This document shows, piece by piece, positions 26,761 through 38,218 of a stretch of DNA of 64,000 bases (position 1 is its first letter; each line of letters begins with the position of its first letter). Below the pieces are notes generated by a model. It saw only the letters and a program-made list of their open reading frames with translations, was not told the origin of the DNA and ran no database searches. The DNA is from Sycobia sp. Sy_11 (taxonomy: Eukaryota; Arthropoda; Insecta; Hymenoptera; Epichrysomallidae). The stretch is taken from NCBI GenBank assembly GCA_018907035.1, contig JACCIC010000029.1, forward strand, positions 3,660,501-3,724,500, read 5' to 3'. Position numbers and translations under genes: made by a program.

Positions 26761-27335
26761 CTAAGCTAGGTCGTTGACAGTCTCTTATCGCTTTAGACCT
26801 ATCGTTATTTATAGAAATAATTCAATAGAAATATTAAAAATAATTAATTAATTCATCAATTGTTTATCTAAAGATTATGAGAATATTTTCAATATTCCCT
26901 TAAATTAAATCGTAATTTTATTTCCTCTTTATTTATATTCAATAAAATAAATGCTGCAAACTTTTGGCAGTTTCTTCTTTTTCCCTTATTTTCACTTAGT
27001 ATTTACAGTTAAATTTCATGTTCTCAATTTTTCTTATATATTATTTTTTCATACTTGAATTATTAATTCCATGCTTTTTTTCATTAGATTAAATATTTCA
27101 CATTTTTAAATCTTTATATTTTTGTAACTTGCAAAATCTGACTTTAAGAAAAACATCTGAACCATGTGCTTTATTCTGCTTGTATAGTATTCCCCTCTTG
27201 GCTTAAGTGAGACTGGGACTTGCTTGTTTTATGTTTATTTCATTATTTCATTCTTTTTTAAGTTAATATGATACTAAATAATAATTTCATATTACTAAAT
27301 AATAATACATATAATATGTAATACATGTAATAATA
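26761..27335. other. AT-rich intergenic DNA
   Basis: No gene, RNA or repeat boundary was recognised. Confidence 0.45.
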
Positions 27336-27339
27336 CGAC

Positions 27340-28055
27340 TCCTGGCGCCGAATGCTTTAGCGGGTAGCCAGGGCCGGGCCGGCAGTCGGAAAGACGGAAC
27401 CGGATTAAATAATGGAGGAACAATATCTTTTATCATAAACAGTGCTCTTACTCTTTATGAAAACTTACATAATGATTTACAGTAGTGGCTGTAATAGTCG
27501 CCGTATGTTAATGTCAGTTTGGATTCGTGCGTGCCTCCATGTAATTGTGCCGTGTACTTACGCTCTACGACTCTTACAGACCAGTTCGGCGCACAGCCAG
27601 TGGTGTCTGTGCTTAAATGCGGTCGAAAAAACAACCCTTATTCGGAGGCTGGTGGTCCGGTAAGGATGCGGTCTCAGATACTGCCTAAGATCCTATGCGC
27701 GGATGCGAGGGTTAGGTTGGTCCGGAGATAACGGGGCCGTGGCTTGAAGCCGCCCAGATATTCCCGAATCTAATTGCGATATCCAGAAGAGCCCAGTAAG
27801 CTCCGGCCAGTCATTTCATCGACTGCCTCGATGAAGCCGAGTGGTGCTTCGCTGCTAAGTTTGGTCGAACGGCAGTGACTCAGCTGTGCGCGCAAGCTGC
27901 CGATGTCGGCGGCTCAAGCACTTATAGCGCCTACGCCTGCGTCGGTGCCGTGCGGTACTGCGTACGTGCTGGGAGCCTAGGTCTTGAGTCTGTGCAAATG
28001 TGATGTGTATTCGTGATGTGTATGTGTTCGTATTAGGCGACGCTAGAAGTGTGTC
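27340..28055. mobile_element. Isolated GC-rich island, probable inserted repeat
   Basis: About 0.7 kb of strongly GC-rich sequence begins 'ctcctggcgccgaatgcttt' and sits in very AT-rich DNA. Both borders carry CTAAATAATAA-type sequence (about 27292-27306 on the left, 28055-28070 on the right), compatible with a target duplication or a simple-repeat target. Only short open frames occur (27442-27663, 27519-27731). A 5' untranslated fragment of a retroelement or a solo LTR are both possible, and no terminal signature decides between them. Confidence 0.35.
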
Positions 28056-28263
28056 ACATTCTAAATAATAAATAATGAAATTATTTATCGAACTTCATCG
28101 CGTTCACATTTTCTATTCGGTAATTTTATATCCATTTATGTATTAAAATTACGTTGTGAATAGCGCACACAGGTGATAGTAAGCTCTACATGCTATGATT
28201 ATAACAATAAACATATTCATTTTCCAGTTTATGTGCATGGTGCAATGAATCTTTTATTATTAA

Positions 28264-28799
28264 TTTTATGATTTTAAAAATAAAGGTATATCTGGCCCTG
28301 TTATCGAAAGCATGATTCCAAGGTCTTATACTTTGATAGTTTTGGTGTACCCTTTTTCATGGAAAAAACTCTTGGACGAAGTATATGCAAAAAACAAATG
28401 GCTTAAATATAATTATCATGGATTTTTATGGAAGATTGATGAACATGAATACGGAACAATTGGAAGCTTTTTGCGTGTTACTTTTTCTGATGCAACCAGA
28501 ATTTTTTTCTGAGATGAATTAAAATGTGAATGATTATTGTGATTATTTCTGTCCAGAATATCCAACAATATGGTTACCCTTCAAAACCTTCTTTTAAATG
28601 TGTAACAGTATCCACATATCATAATCCAATTTACAAGACTAACTGCGTACTGCATAATGTCTCACGAAATTATTCTATCCGTCTTACATTCGCGAGAGCT
28701 AGACATGGAGAAAAGGATAGAATTTGCTATAAGTATGGCACATGTAAAATGAAGAAGTCATTTTCCCTTCCTACATTCTTTATAGGAACCTACTCTTAG
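28264..28799 (+). pseudogene. Hypothetical coding remnant, unrecognised
   Basis: Two consecutive + frames (28264-28512 and 28530-28799) have amino-acid composition closer to real protein than most frames here (for example FSWKKLLDEVYAKNKWLKYN and QQYGYPSKPSFKC). They are separated by a stop and a frame change. No family was recognised, and there is no clear splice signal joining them. They could be a broken transposon gene or exons of a decayed gene. The block lies about 0.65 kb upstream of the decayed peptide gene. Confidence 0.2.
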
Positions 28800-29446
28800 T
28801 TTGAAAACAACGAGCTAAAATCCAAGCGCACACTATGTTCCAATTTGACCATAGCCTATCTACCCAAAGTATCACTGTCCCTCGTCCATCTGGTACCTAA
28901 TATGGTTGATTAGATTTTAAGAACTTTATTATCAAAAGCGGCGAAAAATTTTATTTTAGTATGTATCTATTCATTAATAAATTTAAGAATTATCACGTAC
29001 AATATTTCGAAAAATGATGCATTCCAACAATATTTGTAAATATTTATTCGAAATTATTAGTAAATATTAACCAATATTGTCAGTAATTATAAAGCTTTAT
29101 CATCAACGATCCATAAAGTTATGAGTAATAACGTGTCTAATGATTTTACATAAGAAAAGTACTTGTATGCCCCTGTTATGTTAGGTGATTATAATTTTAT
29201 TATAATTATCACCGAAATCCTAATCCCTACTACCTCTCAAACTGCTTATGTTGGGTGCGCCATATAACATTTTCTATAAAATTTTCTTTAGCATTTTTTA
29301 TAGAATATTATTAAATATGATAGTCAGAAGTGCTATATTATTGGCAAGATACAATAGATATTTCAACTATTTTTGTATAAAAGATAAATAATTCCATGGA
29401 CAATCGATATTTATTTATACGAATGATAATATTTGTATGATAAGAA

Positions 29447-29770
29447 AATCGTTATTGCACCATAACACGCTATTAAATAAATGCGTAGCCATTATTCCTA
29501 CCACTGAAATAAGTAACTTGCTGTCGGTATTGATTACATAATGAGTCACTATGTATCATATTTTTATGGTTGCAAAAGATTTAGTTACTATAGCTTAGAT
29601 GATACTTGTAAAACATCTTACAAAACTAAAAGGAAGGCAGATTCTTACTGTTCCTTGGACAGGTAACTTTTAAAGACTTTTTAAATAATGCTGAGTTATG
29701 TTTTGAAAACTGCATAAGTTTGGTGAAAATCATTACTTTGGGCGGTATTCTTTAATAAAGATATTATGAA
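29447..29770 (+). pseudogene. Decayed drosomycin-type peptide gene
   Basis: This region aligns with the gene at 45055-45264 over three parts: a promoter-proximal segment (29447-29510 against about 44820-44890), the end of the signal peptide plus mature domain (29517-29666), and the 3' flank (to about 29770). In-frame remnants include LAVGIDYIM, SLDDTC and RKADSYC. The first and fourth cysteines are replaced, and a stop at 29664-29666 ends the frame before the C-x-C pair. The start codon and most of the signal peptide are gone, because the promoter segment joins directly to the middle of the signal peptide with about 0.2 kb missing. It is therefore a dead copy, closest to the 45-kb gene. Confidence 0.85.
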
Positions 29771-31190
29771 AAAGATGATTTTGGATGACATTGCAGTGCA
29801 TTTTTACGAAATAGGTATATCCACAATTTACGTAAAACTTGGAAGGGAGGGAGTTTGAAAATGTTCATACACTGACATTAAGTATGGGGCTGGGGTGGTC
29901 ATATTCTCATATAAAAGTAATTTCGAGTAAAAGAAATATTTCTCAATAATTTTCATTGTCGTGTAATAATGTGCACATCAAAGCATTTATATGAATTATA
30001 ATAAAATATATGTATAGTTAAATTTAATATATACCATACGAACGAACTAAAATTGCGAATCATATTTTTAAGATCTTGCCCCTAACTGAACGATCAGCCT
30101 TATTCGCGGGAATATATAATAAATACCTCTCTATAGCTTTTTGATGAGTCGAATTGAATCGGTTGCTTGCATACATATAGTCGCATAACAAATAATAATC
30201 ATAACAAGAGTATGAGCGAGATTCTATGCAGTAAATTCACGATCTGCCTTTTTGATTTTATTTAATTGATTATTCAACTTAGAGATTTTAAGATTACTTT
30301 GGTATTCATGTATTTTAAATGTATAAATAAATAATAATGTGAAAATTACAACGTTATAATTACCATTTTCATAAAACAAATGAAATATCTTCAATAAAAT
30401 TCAATCTTTCGGAGTTTTCACTCTGCTTCTAGAAAAACTCTAATTATAATTAAAACTAGTCAAGTTAATCAAACTAAAAAAATTTTAAATAAATTTAAAA
30501 GTCATACTAAAATCAATTTTATGAACCATTTCGCCTATGAGAAAGCTATTATGATTTTATTATTAATATTGATTCTAATTGTAATATGAGTATCAATCAA
30601 TTCATGAAATTATCAGAATCCAATAAGAATATTTCTTTTCTTTTTATAAATTGTCATGTTGCTTATAATATATGCAAAAATGAGTCAATATAATAAAATA
30701 AAACTTAACATCTATATTACTTAAAATAAAACGTAAAATCTAGATTATATTAGTGTTGGTTTAAAAATATCAATAGATAATTCTTTTTTTGAAAATTCAA
30801 ATGAATTAATTGAAAGAACAATAATTTTAAAGTAATAAATTTAATTGAAAACAAAATATTAATAAAATAACAAATAGTGGAACTACGATTATGCGAAGAA
30901 AAAAGAATTGTCAGCCAGAAATATTTAACTATATTGTTTTTACTACATTATTTATATATATATATATGTGAACGCGAAAGTTTCGCCATCTAGAAGCTTG
31001 ATTGCATCACTATCAAGTTTGTAACCCAGTATCTGACTGAAAATTTTGTAGAGGAAGTGTTATTTTGTATAAGACGTCTATATTGGTTAATAATACTGTC
31101 TACATTATCTATCTATAATATTACTGAACGAGAAGTGCCTATTAAATTACGAGACTAGTGATATAAAACATTTTATTTTGATATTATGTA
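29771..31190. other. AT-rich intergenic DNA
   Basis: No coding sequence was recognised. A short (TA)n tract sits at about 30952-30966. Confidence 0.45.
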
Positions 31191-31193
31191 TAT

Positions 31194-31695
31194 TTATTTA
31201 TTATCACCTTCCCATATATCTCTATCCCAACATCGCTCCATGCGTATCCTCCATTGTTCGAAGCAGTGATTTTCTGAAAGCAGTTTCTTTAGGAAACGTA
31301 TCACTTTTTCTTCCACACCTTCAATAGACTCAAATCCTAATCCTTTTGATAGAGATGTCAGCTAAAGAAAGAAATATAAATCGCACGGCGCAAGATCCGG
31401 CGAATGTAGTAGGTGGTCTAACGCTGGGTTGTTATACTTGACTAGAAACATCTTGACGGACAATTCAAAGTGGTTCCAGTTTTTAAAACCTTTTCGCATG
31501 TCAAAATTTTGGTAATATTTACCGTGCACATTCGTTGTCCATTCCTATAAATTGTACAATCTGCTGAATGCTGAACGGACGGTCAGATCAAATAAGATTA
31601 CCGAGTTCTGCGATATTTTTATCCATTGATATTTTTATCCGAGGATTAATGATCTTCAACGTCTTCCTGGCCATCTTGCAAACGTTTAAACTACT
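31194..31695 (-). pseudogene. Internally deleted mariner transposase
   Basis: Read on the minus strand, 31690-31500 gives a helix-turn-helix-like N-terminal part (IAELGNLI, stop, SDRPFSIQQIVQFIGM). It then jumps to the C-terminal catalytic end, NPALDHLLHSPDLAPCDLYF (near 31430-31365), and a tail ending EGDNK with a stop at 31194. The SPDLAPCD motif holds the last catalytic aspartate of the mariner D,D(34)D triad. The segment carrying the first two aspartates is missing, and several stops interrupt the rest, so this is a dead copy. Confidence 0.8.
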
Positions 31696-31739
31696 CAGAT
31701 ATACATCAACCCGATAAACATTCATCGTTATATATTTCT

Positions 31740-32465
31740 TTCAATAAGTTATAAGTTTCAGAAAAGCAAGAGAAAACAACCTACTACTTCTCGCACTTCT
31801 TGAAGATGTCGGAAGTACGTATCAACGGGGTGGTGCTGCATCGGTCTGAATAGGTGGTAATCAAAAGGCGCTATGTCTGGCGTATACGCTGGGTGTGGCA
31901 ACACTTCCTATTTGAGCTCCAACAGGGTGTTTTGGACGAGTTTCGCAACACGTGGCCGATCGTTGTCATGAAGCGATTACTGACCTATGTTTGATCAATT
32001 TCTGTTGCAAATCATTCAGTTGGCGTTTGTATACCACGACAGTGACAGTTTCATTCTGTTTTAGCAGCTCGTAGTACAGCACTCCCTGTTGGTTCCACCA
32101 AATACACAGTAATGACTTGGGTTCGTGCATGTTCCGTTTTGTTCTCGATGTAGACGGTTGGCTTGGGCCGACCCATGACTTTTTGAACTTAGGATTGTCA
32201 TAGTAGATTCACTTTTCATCACCAGTCACAGAAAAGTCTTCTTTTTTTGCCAGGCAAGCAAAGACAGTGCGATGTTGGATCGATTCATAATGGCACATTC
32301 GATCAAATCGTGTGGCATCCATTTTTCTTCTTTACGAATCTTTTCCATCGCATGTAAACGTTTGTCAACTGCTCTGTCACTGACTCCTAACTTATTAGCA
32401 AGTTCTTTCTACGTTGGAGCTGAGTTTTCGTCCAATAATACTTGCAATTCACGATCTTAAACTTT
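31740..32465 (-). pseudogene. Mariner transposase pseudogene
   Basis: The minus strand gives a degenerate mariner transposase. In order it shows an LGVSDRAVDKRLHAMEKI DNA-binding helix, then GDEKWIYYDNPKFKKSW with the first catalytic Asp, then LLCIWWNQQGVLYYELL and a C-terminal part with several stops and frame changes. It lies end to end with the other mariner fragment (31194-31695) in the same orientation. The two are different copies, because each has its own DNA-binding part. No inverted repeats were located. Confidence 0.85.
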
Positions 32466-32849
32466 TTCAGCTATACTTCTGCTATACTATATTACTAAGT
32501 TTCTGCTATACTTTTTGTGTATCTTGCCGGATAAGAGTAAAGATACTAACCTTTCAGAATGGTTATCAGAATATGATACGGACATTAAAGATATTTATAA
32601 TTGTGTTAATAATAGAAAAATAATAGTTAATGAGTCTGGCATACACATTATAAAATCTTTAGATTATTAGAAATTAAAAGTCGTAGACATAAGATTCATT
32701 TTAGATTTAGATTGCTTTAGTCCACTAAACTGTTTATAAATTTATATATAATAGTATAAAAATACATGTTTTTAATTATTAAATAGTCAAAATATTTTTA
32801 ATTGACTTCCTTTAGAAGATATATTTATAAATATTATATTTAATAAATA

Positions 32850-33078
32850 TTGTATGGAATCTTACGTACGATTGGAGAGAGACGGAGGTACTTCAAATCT
32901 AATGAGTACCAGTATGAAGGGCGAGGACGTGTGCAACATCTCAAAGTTGTATATTACCACGCATGGTCAGAAAGTAGAATGTCCTGGATTACGTTATCTG
33001 ACGTCCGAATCGGTAATCAAAGAAAAACCTATTAATTATAGTTTTTATTTACATTATCATCCAATTCATCAATCTTGA
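32850..33078 (+). other. Unassigned open frame
   Basis: Two overlapping + frames (32850-33035 and 32854-33078) look slightly protein-like (for example MKGEDVCNISKLYITTHGQK in the second), but they have no domain, signal peptide or matching neighbour. It could be an exon or a chance frame. A short (GT)n run follows at about 33094-33116. Confidence 0.15.
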
Positions 33079-33677
33079 AAATACAATGTAAATTTGTGTG
33101 TATGTGTGTGTGTGTATTATAAGTTCTAACAATAACTCTTAAATGAATATTTTCATATTTAAATTCATTATCCTATCAATAAAATAAAAAATATCAAAAT
33201 AATTGTTTCACAGCCTTAACTACGCTGTGAAAGTAGGAAATTTTTTGATTCCATTATATTTAATTTAATAATTCTCTGCATTATTTATAACGAAATCAAA
33301 AATTTTACTAATGTAAACAATACTTTTTGTTTTGTTATTGTCGTCATTATCAATTCGAGTAGTCCATATTTATTAGGTCTGCCTCCATATGATAACAACG
33401 CATAAAATATTTAAATATACTAATTATCAATTCTAACTAAATTCATCGATAAATACTTCTGTAATGTTCGTATTTTACTAATATATTCTTTTATAAAAAG
33501 AAAATTTTATCGTTGGATCAATAAAAAAAGAATAATTTTTGTCAGTGCATCCGATATTCTTTATTATTTTATCGTCTTACGTACACAACTCCTATATTAT
33601 TAAGTATTGTTTCGTGAAGTTCTACTTATATCAAGAATTGCAATTACAGTAATGATCGAATTTATAACTAATAATGA
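33079..33677. other. AT-rich intergenic DNA
   Basis: No feature was seen apart from the (GT)n run at its left end. Confidence 0.45.
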
Positions 33678-33679
33678 TG

Positions 33680-33720
<41 letters not shown>
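33678..33720. repeat. (AAT)n microsatellite, left half of retrotransposon target
   Basis: A trinucleotide run that stops at the poly(T) (poly(A) on the minus strand) of the R1-type element. The same repeat resumes at 39152-39187 on the other side of the element. Confidence 0.9.
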
Positions 33721-33995
33721 TTTTTTTTTTTTTGGGAGGAGGAGAAAAATCCTTTATGAATCCCGGAGACCGGTCCCCGGGTATGTAGGACTCACCTGTG
33801 AAGGGCATACCCACTAAAAAACTACCTCCTCAGTGCATTCCCTTCGACTGCTTCCCACAGCTCTGAAAAGAGCTACGAGTCGGGTTCGATAAGCGTGCAC
33901 CGAGGAGACCTCCTCACGATGGCGTAAGTGCAGCCCACGAACCGTCTATGAGGACATTACTTCTGGGCTGCGCCATCCTATTCGCCCTTGCGGGC

Positions 33996-36900
33996 TTACA
34001 CGCCTTCTTCAATTCTTCTTTTGTGGTCCAGGATGGCTTTGCAGAAATTGCAAATTCTAGACCACTTCTCATGGCTCTCTAGCATCAGCCGAACGATATT
34101 ATCAGGCCCACATGGTCCTATGTCTCTCCAGAGGCACTCCCTTTCAAGGCGAAACACCTCGCACTGAAAGAATGTGTGAAGTGCATCGTCTCGGGGAGCG
34201 CAACAGTGGGCACAGCTCGGATCCGGTACTTTCCCCATCTTGTGGAGATAGGATCGAAACCGACCGTGCCCCGATAAGAGCTGTGTGAGGTGGTAATTAA
34301 CCTCTCCGTGCGACCTCTGGAGCCATGGCTTTAACTGATTGATCAGACGAGCCGTCCATCGGCCACGCGGATCCCTCTCCCAGCGCTTCTGCCATTCGGT
34401 TATCGTGACAGCTCTGGCCCGTGCAGCTGCCTCTATTCTGCCGAGAATATTCTTATTCTGGTGGACGAATTTCTTTTCTTGTGTCTGGAGATCAATGGGG
34501 GTAACACACGCGATTACCAGCACCGCCGACTCGGAGACCGTACGGTAGGAGCTCACGATGCGTAATGCCCCTCTACGCTGCACTGCCGCCATTCTTTTTC
34601 TATATTTTTGGGCCATCAGTGCATCGGCCCATACCTCCGCGCCGTATAGCATGATGGATTCAGCTGTCCTTATGAGCAGACGCCGCTTGCAGGGTGCTGG
34701 ACCACCAACATTGGCCATCAACCTGCTAAGTTGTGCTGTCACTCGGGCAGCTCTATCCGCCACTTTTTTCATTTGGTCCCAGAAGGTCAGCTTGGAATCA
34801 AGCGTCACCCCCAGGTACCTTACAGCTGCTTTGGTACTCACCGTCGTGTCTCCAACCTGCATAAGGCGTATCTTTGGGATACGTTTCTTAGTTAGGAGCA
34901 CGATCTCCGTTATCGCCGCCGCCAGTTCTAACCCATTGTTCTCCATCCATCTCTGCACTCGACGCATCACCTGGTTGAGTCGCATCTGTGCAGCGTCATA
35001 ATCTCTAGCGATGATAACGGCTGCTACATCATCTGCGTATCCAACCAGAAAGGTGTCCTCAGGCATCTGCATCCGGAGTATTCCGTCATATGAAACGTTC
35101 CACATGTCGGCTCCGAGTACAGACCCCTGAGCCACCCTGGAACTAAGTTTTTTCCTTCTCCGACCGTCCGTTGTCTCGTAAACCAAGTATCGATCCTTAA
35201 GGTAGTCATCCAATATACGAAGTATATAAGGTGGCATCCGAAAGTCTCGCTCCATGGCCCTCAAAACATTTGCCCATCCAACAGAGTTGAAGGCATTCCG
35301 AACGTCAAGGGTAGCCAGGAGGCAAACAGGTCGAGAGTAGTGATTACCTCTCTCTGTGCGCCTCGCCGCATCAACAACCTCGAGGATTGCGTCCACCGTC
35401 GCCCTGCCTCCCCGGAATCCGTACTGTCTGTCAGCCAAGCCGCCGGCAGCAGCAACAGCTCCCAGGAGTCGTGACTTCAGTAGACGCTCCATCAGCTTTC
35501 CAGCTGTATCTAACATACATAGAGGTCGATACGACGAGGGCGCCTCCGGCGGACCCTTGCCCTTGTCGATAAGCACAAGTTTCGCCACCTTCCAGCTAGA
35601 ATAGAATAAACCAGCTGTCAAGCACGAATTGTGCATCGACAGAAGAAGTTCTGGATGCTCCTCAACTACTATTTTCAGCACCTCTCCTGGAATTCCGTCA
35701 AGTCCTGGAGCCCTCTTATTCCGCATGGTTCTCACGGCTCTACCGAGCTCCTCTTTGCTGAAAAGAGGTACATCCAGTTCTCGTTTCGGTGGAGCTGGAT
35801 CAGATCTATCAGGGTGGGTAGGGAACAGGGTATCTACGATGTTTCGCATTGTGCCGGAGTCCAAGGTGCCCATGTTTCCATGAGCTCCCAGTTTTCCAGC
35901 AACTACCCTGTATCCCAATCTCCATGGATCCCCATCTATGTCTTCACACAGCGCCTTCCAGCATCGGCGTTTGCTGGCTTCGATCGCTCGTCGAAGGGCT
36001 TTCTTAGATAGCTTGTATTCAGCCCTCATCATAGTGATGTCATCTCCGTGTTTACGAGCTCTCTGTGACATTCGTCGTGGATGTAAACACCTACGCCTCA
36101 TGTCAGCTATCTCAGCCGTCCACCAGTAAACAGGACGTCTTTTTCCACCAACCACTTTGCACGGCATCGACTCTTCGCAAGCCCGGCGTAGAATGCGCAT
36201 TGTGGCGCTAGTCAACTCCCTGGCGTGCTGAATTGTCGATGAGCCATTTGGAATCCTAACAAGGCTTTGCTGACCGCGTTCAATGGCCTGTGAGAATTTC
36301 TCTCTATTTATCCCTGCAACGTTCCATCTAGGGGGCCCTCGCGAATTGTGTCCAGTGAAACCTGGCATTCTATCTTTTACATATCTATCGCATACGCGGA
36401 ATGTGATGTACTGGTGATCGCTGGCTGTGTAGTCCTCGATCACCTGCCAGTCCTGGATTCGAGAGGCCAGATGTTCTGTCGCAAAGGTCACATCAGGTAT
36501 AGTTTCGGCATAGCCCGGTCTCCTGAAGGTCGAAGTATTGCCAGTATTTAGAAGTATTAGACCAAGTCTGGACGCTAGTTCCATGACTCTTCGACCTCTG
36601 GAGTCGGGCTCCGCCATGCCCCATTCTAGGGCCCTTGCATTAAAGTCACCTGCCATTACCAGCTCACCTTTCATTTCTCTGACGGTGTCTTCCAGGTCAT
36701 CTAATATGACCTGGTAGTCACCTATGGCTTGGTTTGGTGTAAGATAGCAACTCACATACGTGATGTGACTGCATGTTACCCAAACATAGCCATTTCCAGA
36801 TCCATGATCCTCTACTTTTGTTTTTCGTGGGTCAGGAATCCAAATGGCTGCCGTTCCATAGTTATCGGTGAACCAACCTACTCCTTCTCTGTTCCCATAC

Positions 36901-37007
36901 TGTTCGCTGATAATTAATATATCAGCATCAGTATCGTGGCAAAGCCGAAGAAGGAGGTGATCAGCTGTCCTGATGCGATTAATATTCCCTTGCAGAATTA
37001 CGACCAT
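33996..37007 (-). CDS. R1-type ORF2: endonuclease and reverse transcriptase
   Basis: The frame encodes 1003 residues with no stop. Residues 1-215 or so are an APE-like endonuclease: QGNINRIRTA near the start, DADILIISEQY, AGDFNARALEWG near residue 117 and SDHQYITFRV near 197. The reverse transcriptase follows: KRAPGLDGIP near 432, FRGGRATVDAI, LATLDVRNAFNSVGW, QGSVLGADMWN, the catalytic YADD near 657 and YLGVTLDSKL. A C-terminal zinc-knuckle region (CAHCCAPRDDALHTFFQCEVF, listed only as a landmark) lies near 930. The enzyme nicks a target and primes reverse transcription there. The intact frame suggests recent activity. Start M1 overlaps the end of ORF1. Confidence 0.93.
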   Translation of the reverse strand: MVVILQGNINRIRTADHLLLRLCHDTDADILIISEQYGNREGVGWFTDNYGTAAIWIPDPRKTKVEDHGSGNGYVWVTCSHITYVSCYLTPNQAIGDYQVILDDLEDTVREMKGELVMAGDFNARALEWGMAEPDSRGRRVMELASRLGLILLNTGNTSTFRRPGYAETIPDVTFATEHLASRIQDWQVIEDYTASDHQYITFRVCDRYVKDRMPGFTGHNSRGPPRWNVAGINREKFSQAIERGQQSLVRIPNGSSTIQHARELTSATMRILRRACEESMPCKVVGGKRRPVYWWTAEIADMRRRCLHPRRMSQRARKHGDDITMMRAEYKLSKKALRRAIEASKRRCWKALCEDIDGDPWRLGYRVVAGKLGAHGNMGTLDSGTMRNIVDTLFPTHPDRSDPAPPKRELDVPLFSKEELGRAVRTMRNKRAPGLDGIPGEVLKIVVEEHPELLLSMHNSCLTAGLFYSSWKVAKLVLIDKGKGPPEAPSSYRPLCMLDTAGKLMERLLKSRLLGAVAAAGGLADRQYGFRGGRATVDAILEVVDAARRTERGNHYSRPVCLLATLDVRNAFNSVGWANVLRAMERDFRMPPYILRILDDYLKDRYLVYETTDGRRRKKLSSRVAQGSVLGADMWNVSYDGILRMQMPEDTFLVGYADDVAAVIIARDYDAAQMRLNQVMRRVQRWMENNGLELAAAITEIVLLTKKRIPKIRLMQVGDTTVSTKAAVRYLGVTLDSKLTFWDQMKKVADRAARVTAQLSRLMANVGGPAPCKRRLLIRTAESIMLYGAEVWADALMAQKYRKRMAAVQRRGALRIVSSYRTVSESAVLVIACVTPIDLQTQEKKFVHQNKNILGRIEAAARARAVTITEWQKRWERDPRGRWTARLINQLKPWLQRSHGEVNYHLTQLLSGHGRFRSYLHKMGKVPDPSCAHCCAPRDDALHTFFQCEVFRLERECLWRDIGPCGPDNIVRLMLESHEKWSRICNFCKAILDHKRRIEEGV

Positions 37008-37700
37008 TTAGCCTTTTTTGAGAGAGCCTCGCGAAAAGTCGGACAGGCGCCGGAACCGGCAACGTGCCGGCGTCCCTCCGATTTCGCTTCACCTTTACAG
37101 AGAAAGCATTCGGGTTCTGCGGTGCAAGACGCAACCTTGTGTTCTCTCTGTCCGCAACGATAACAACAGGCGCTACGATCAGGGCCTTTACAGCTATGGC
37201 TCCGGTGGCCATATCCTAGGCACCTGTAGCACCTCGTCATTATTTCGCGGCGGCGTACACGACAATTCACCAGGCCCACTCGCAAAAACCCGATCTTCAG
37301 CAGACGCACGGCAGCAACCTCTTCCAACACTACGATAGCAGCACGCTGTTCCGCAGTGTTGGTTTTGGTCACTCTAACCTGCAGCTCGCCACAATAATCT
37401 GGCAGTTTACTTTTGAGGGCCTCACACACCTCATCCTCCGTCACGCAGCAGTCCTGGTCTCTAACCTCTAGACTTCCTCTAGGGGTCAGCTCCTTGACAC
37501 AGCCACTCTGGCCAGTTGCTTCCTTGAGCACTTCAGCGAGTGCCTTCCGACCTTCGGGTTTGGTATGTCTGAGTTCAATCAGCACCTCACCCGATTTGGT
37601 TTTCCGGACGGTCCTCACATCCGCGCCCAAGTCCTCCGGTTTGACCGCTCTGATGGATCTCATCACCTCAGCGTAGGATTTCCCCTGCGCTGGTTTGATG
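36998..37700 (-). CDS. R1-type ORF1, C-terminal part with CCHC knuckles
   Basis: This gag-like RNA-binding protein carries a run of zinc knuckles near its C-terminus: CYRCLGYGHRSHSC, CYRCGQREHKVASC and CFLCKGE. Upstream is a conserved-looking section (SYAEVMRSIRAVKPEDLG, GEVLIELRHTKPEGRKAL). The open frame continues upstream of the first in-frame start to about 37730, where it meets a run of nine A on the minus strand and a stop. ORF1's stop overlaps ORF2's ATG by a few bases, consistent with coupled translation as in other R1-like elements. Confidence 0.85.
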
Positions 37701-37730
37701 GCGATCGCATCGAGCTTTGGCCTTTTTTTT

Positions 37731-38218
37731 TAATTTCTGTGATTATTGCTTTCTTTTTTGGATGCTGAGGTTGTTCCTCAGTATTCTGCACACTTTGCTT
37801 CTTCTTACTGTTCTTTTTTGTTGTTTTTACTTCTTGCCACCCTTCTTTTTTATCCTCCTGTTCTCCCCTTTTTTTTCTCCTTAGTAAGGGAGATATCCGA
37901 GGGACTTGATGCCGGTCTCTTCGGGGTTATCTCTTCTCTCTTCTGTCTAGTTGTTGGCAGGAGGCTCCCCGGTACCTTCTTCCCTTGTATTTTGTGCTGA
38001 AGAGCATCTACGAGCCCTTCAGCTTTTGGAAGGCCATCCTTGATATCTTTTTTAATGTTTGGTTGGCTCTTAATTGCTTTGATCATGTCCTTGAGTAGCC
38101 GAGAAAGTTGGAGAATAATCTCCAGTTCACTCGTCCCCTCAACAGACTTAATTCCGGTCTCAGCCGGCTGTCCCTCTCCCACTCCAAGGTAACTCTTTTG
38201 TTGCTTTTGGCAATCCAT
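37731..38218 (-). pseudogene. R1-type ORF1, N-terminal part, frameshifted
   Basis: From ATG 38218 a frame of 122 codons (to 37850) encodes a lysine-rich N-terminal domain of the same ORF1. It then leaves frame at a run of eight A (minus strand). The continuing frame is lysine-rich and reaches the run of nine A near 37722-37731, where a second one-base slip is needed to enter the knuckle-bearing frame. Both breaks are in A homopolymers, so they could be genuine decay or sequence error. Confidence 0.75.

Noticed and set aside
33678..33720. (AAT)n considered as an ordinary 3' tail of the R1 element
   Set aside because: The same repeat is present at the 5' end of the element, so a target-site explanation is better, though not proven.
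34558..36011. Several 80-150-codon + frames opposite the R1 ORF2
   Set aside because: They are antisense shadows of the GC-richer transposon coding region, and ORF2 shows all family motifs in the minus direction.
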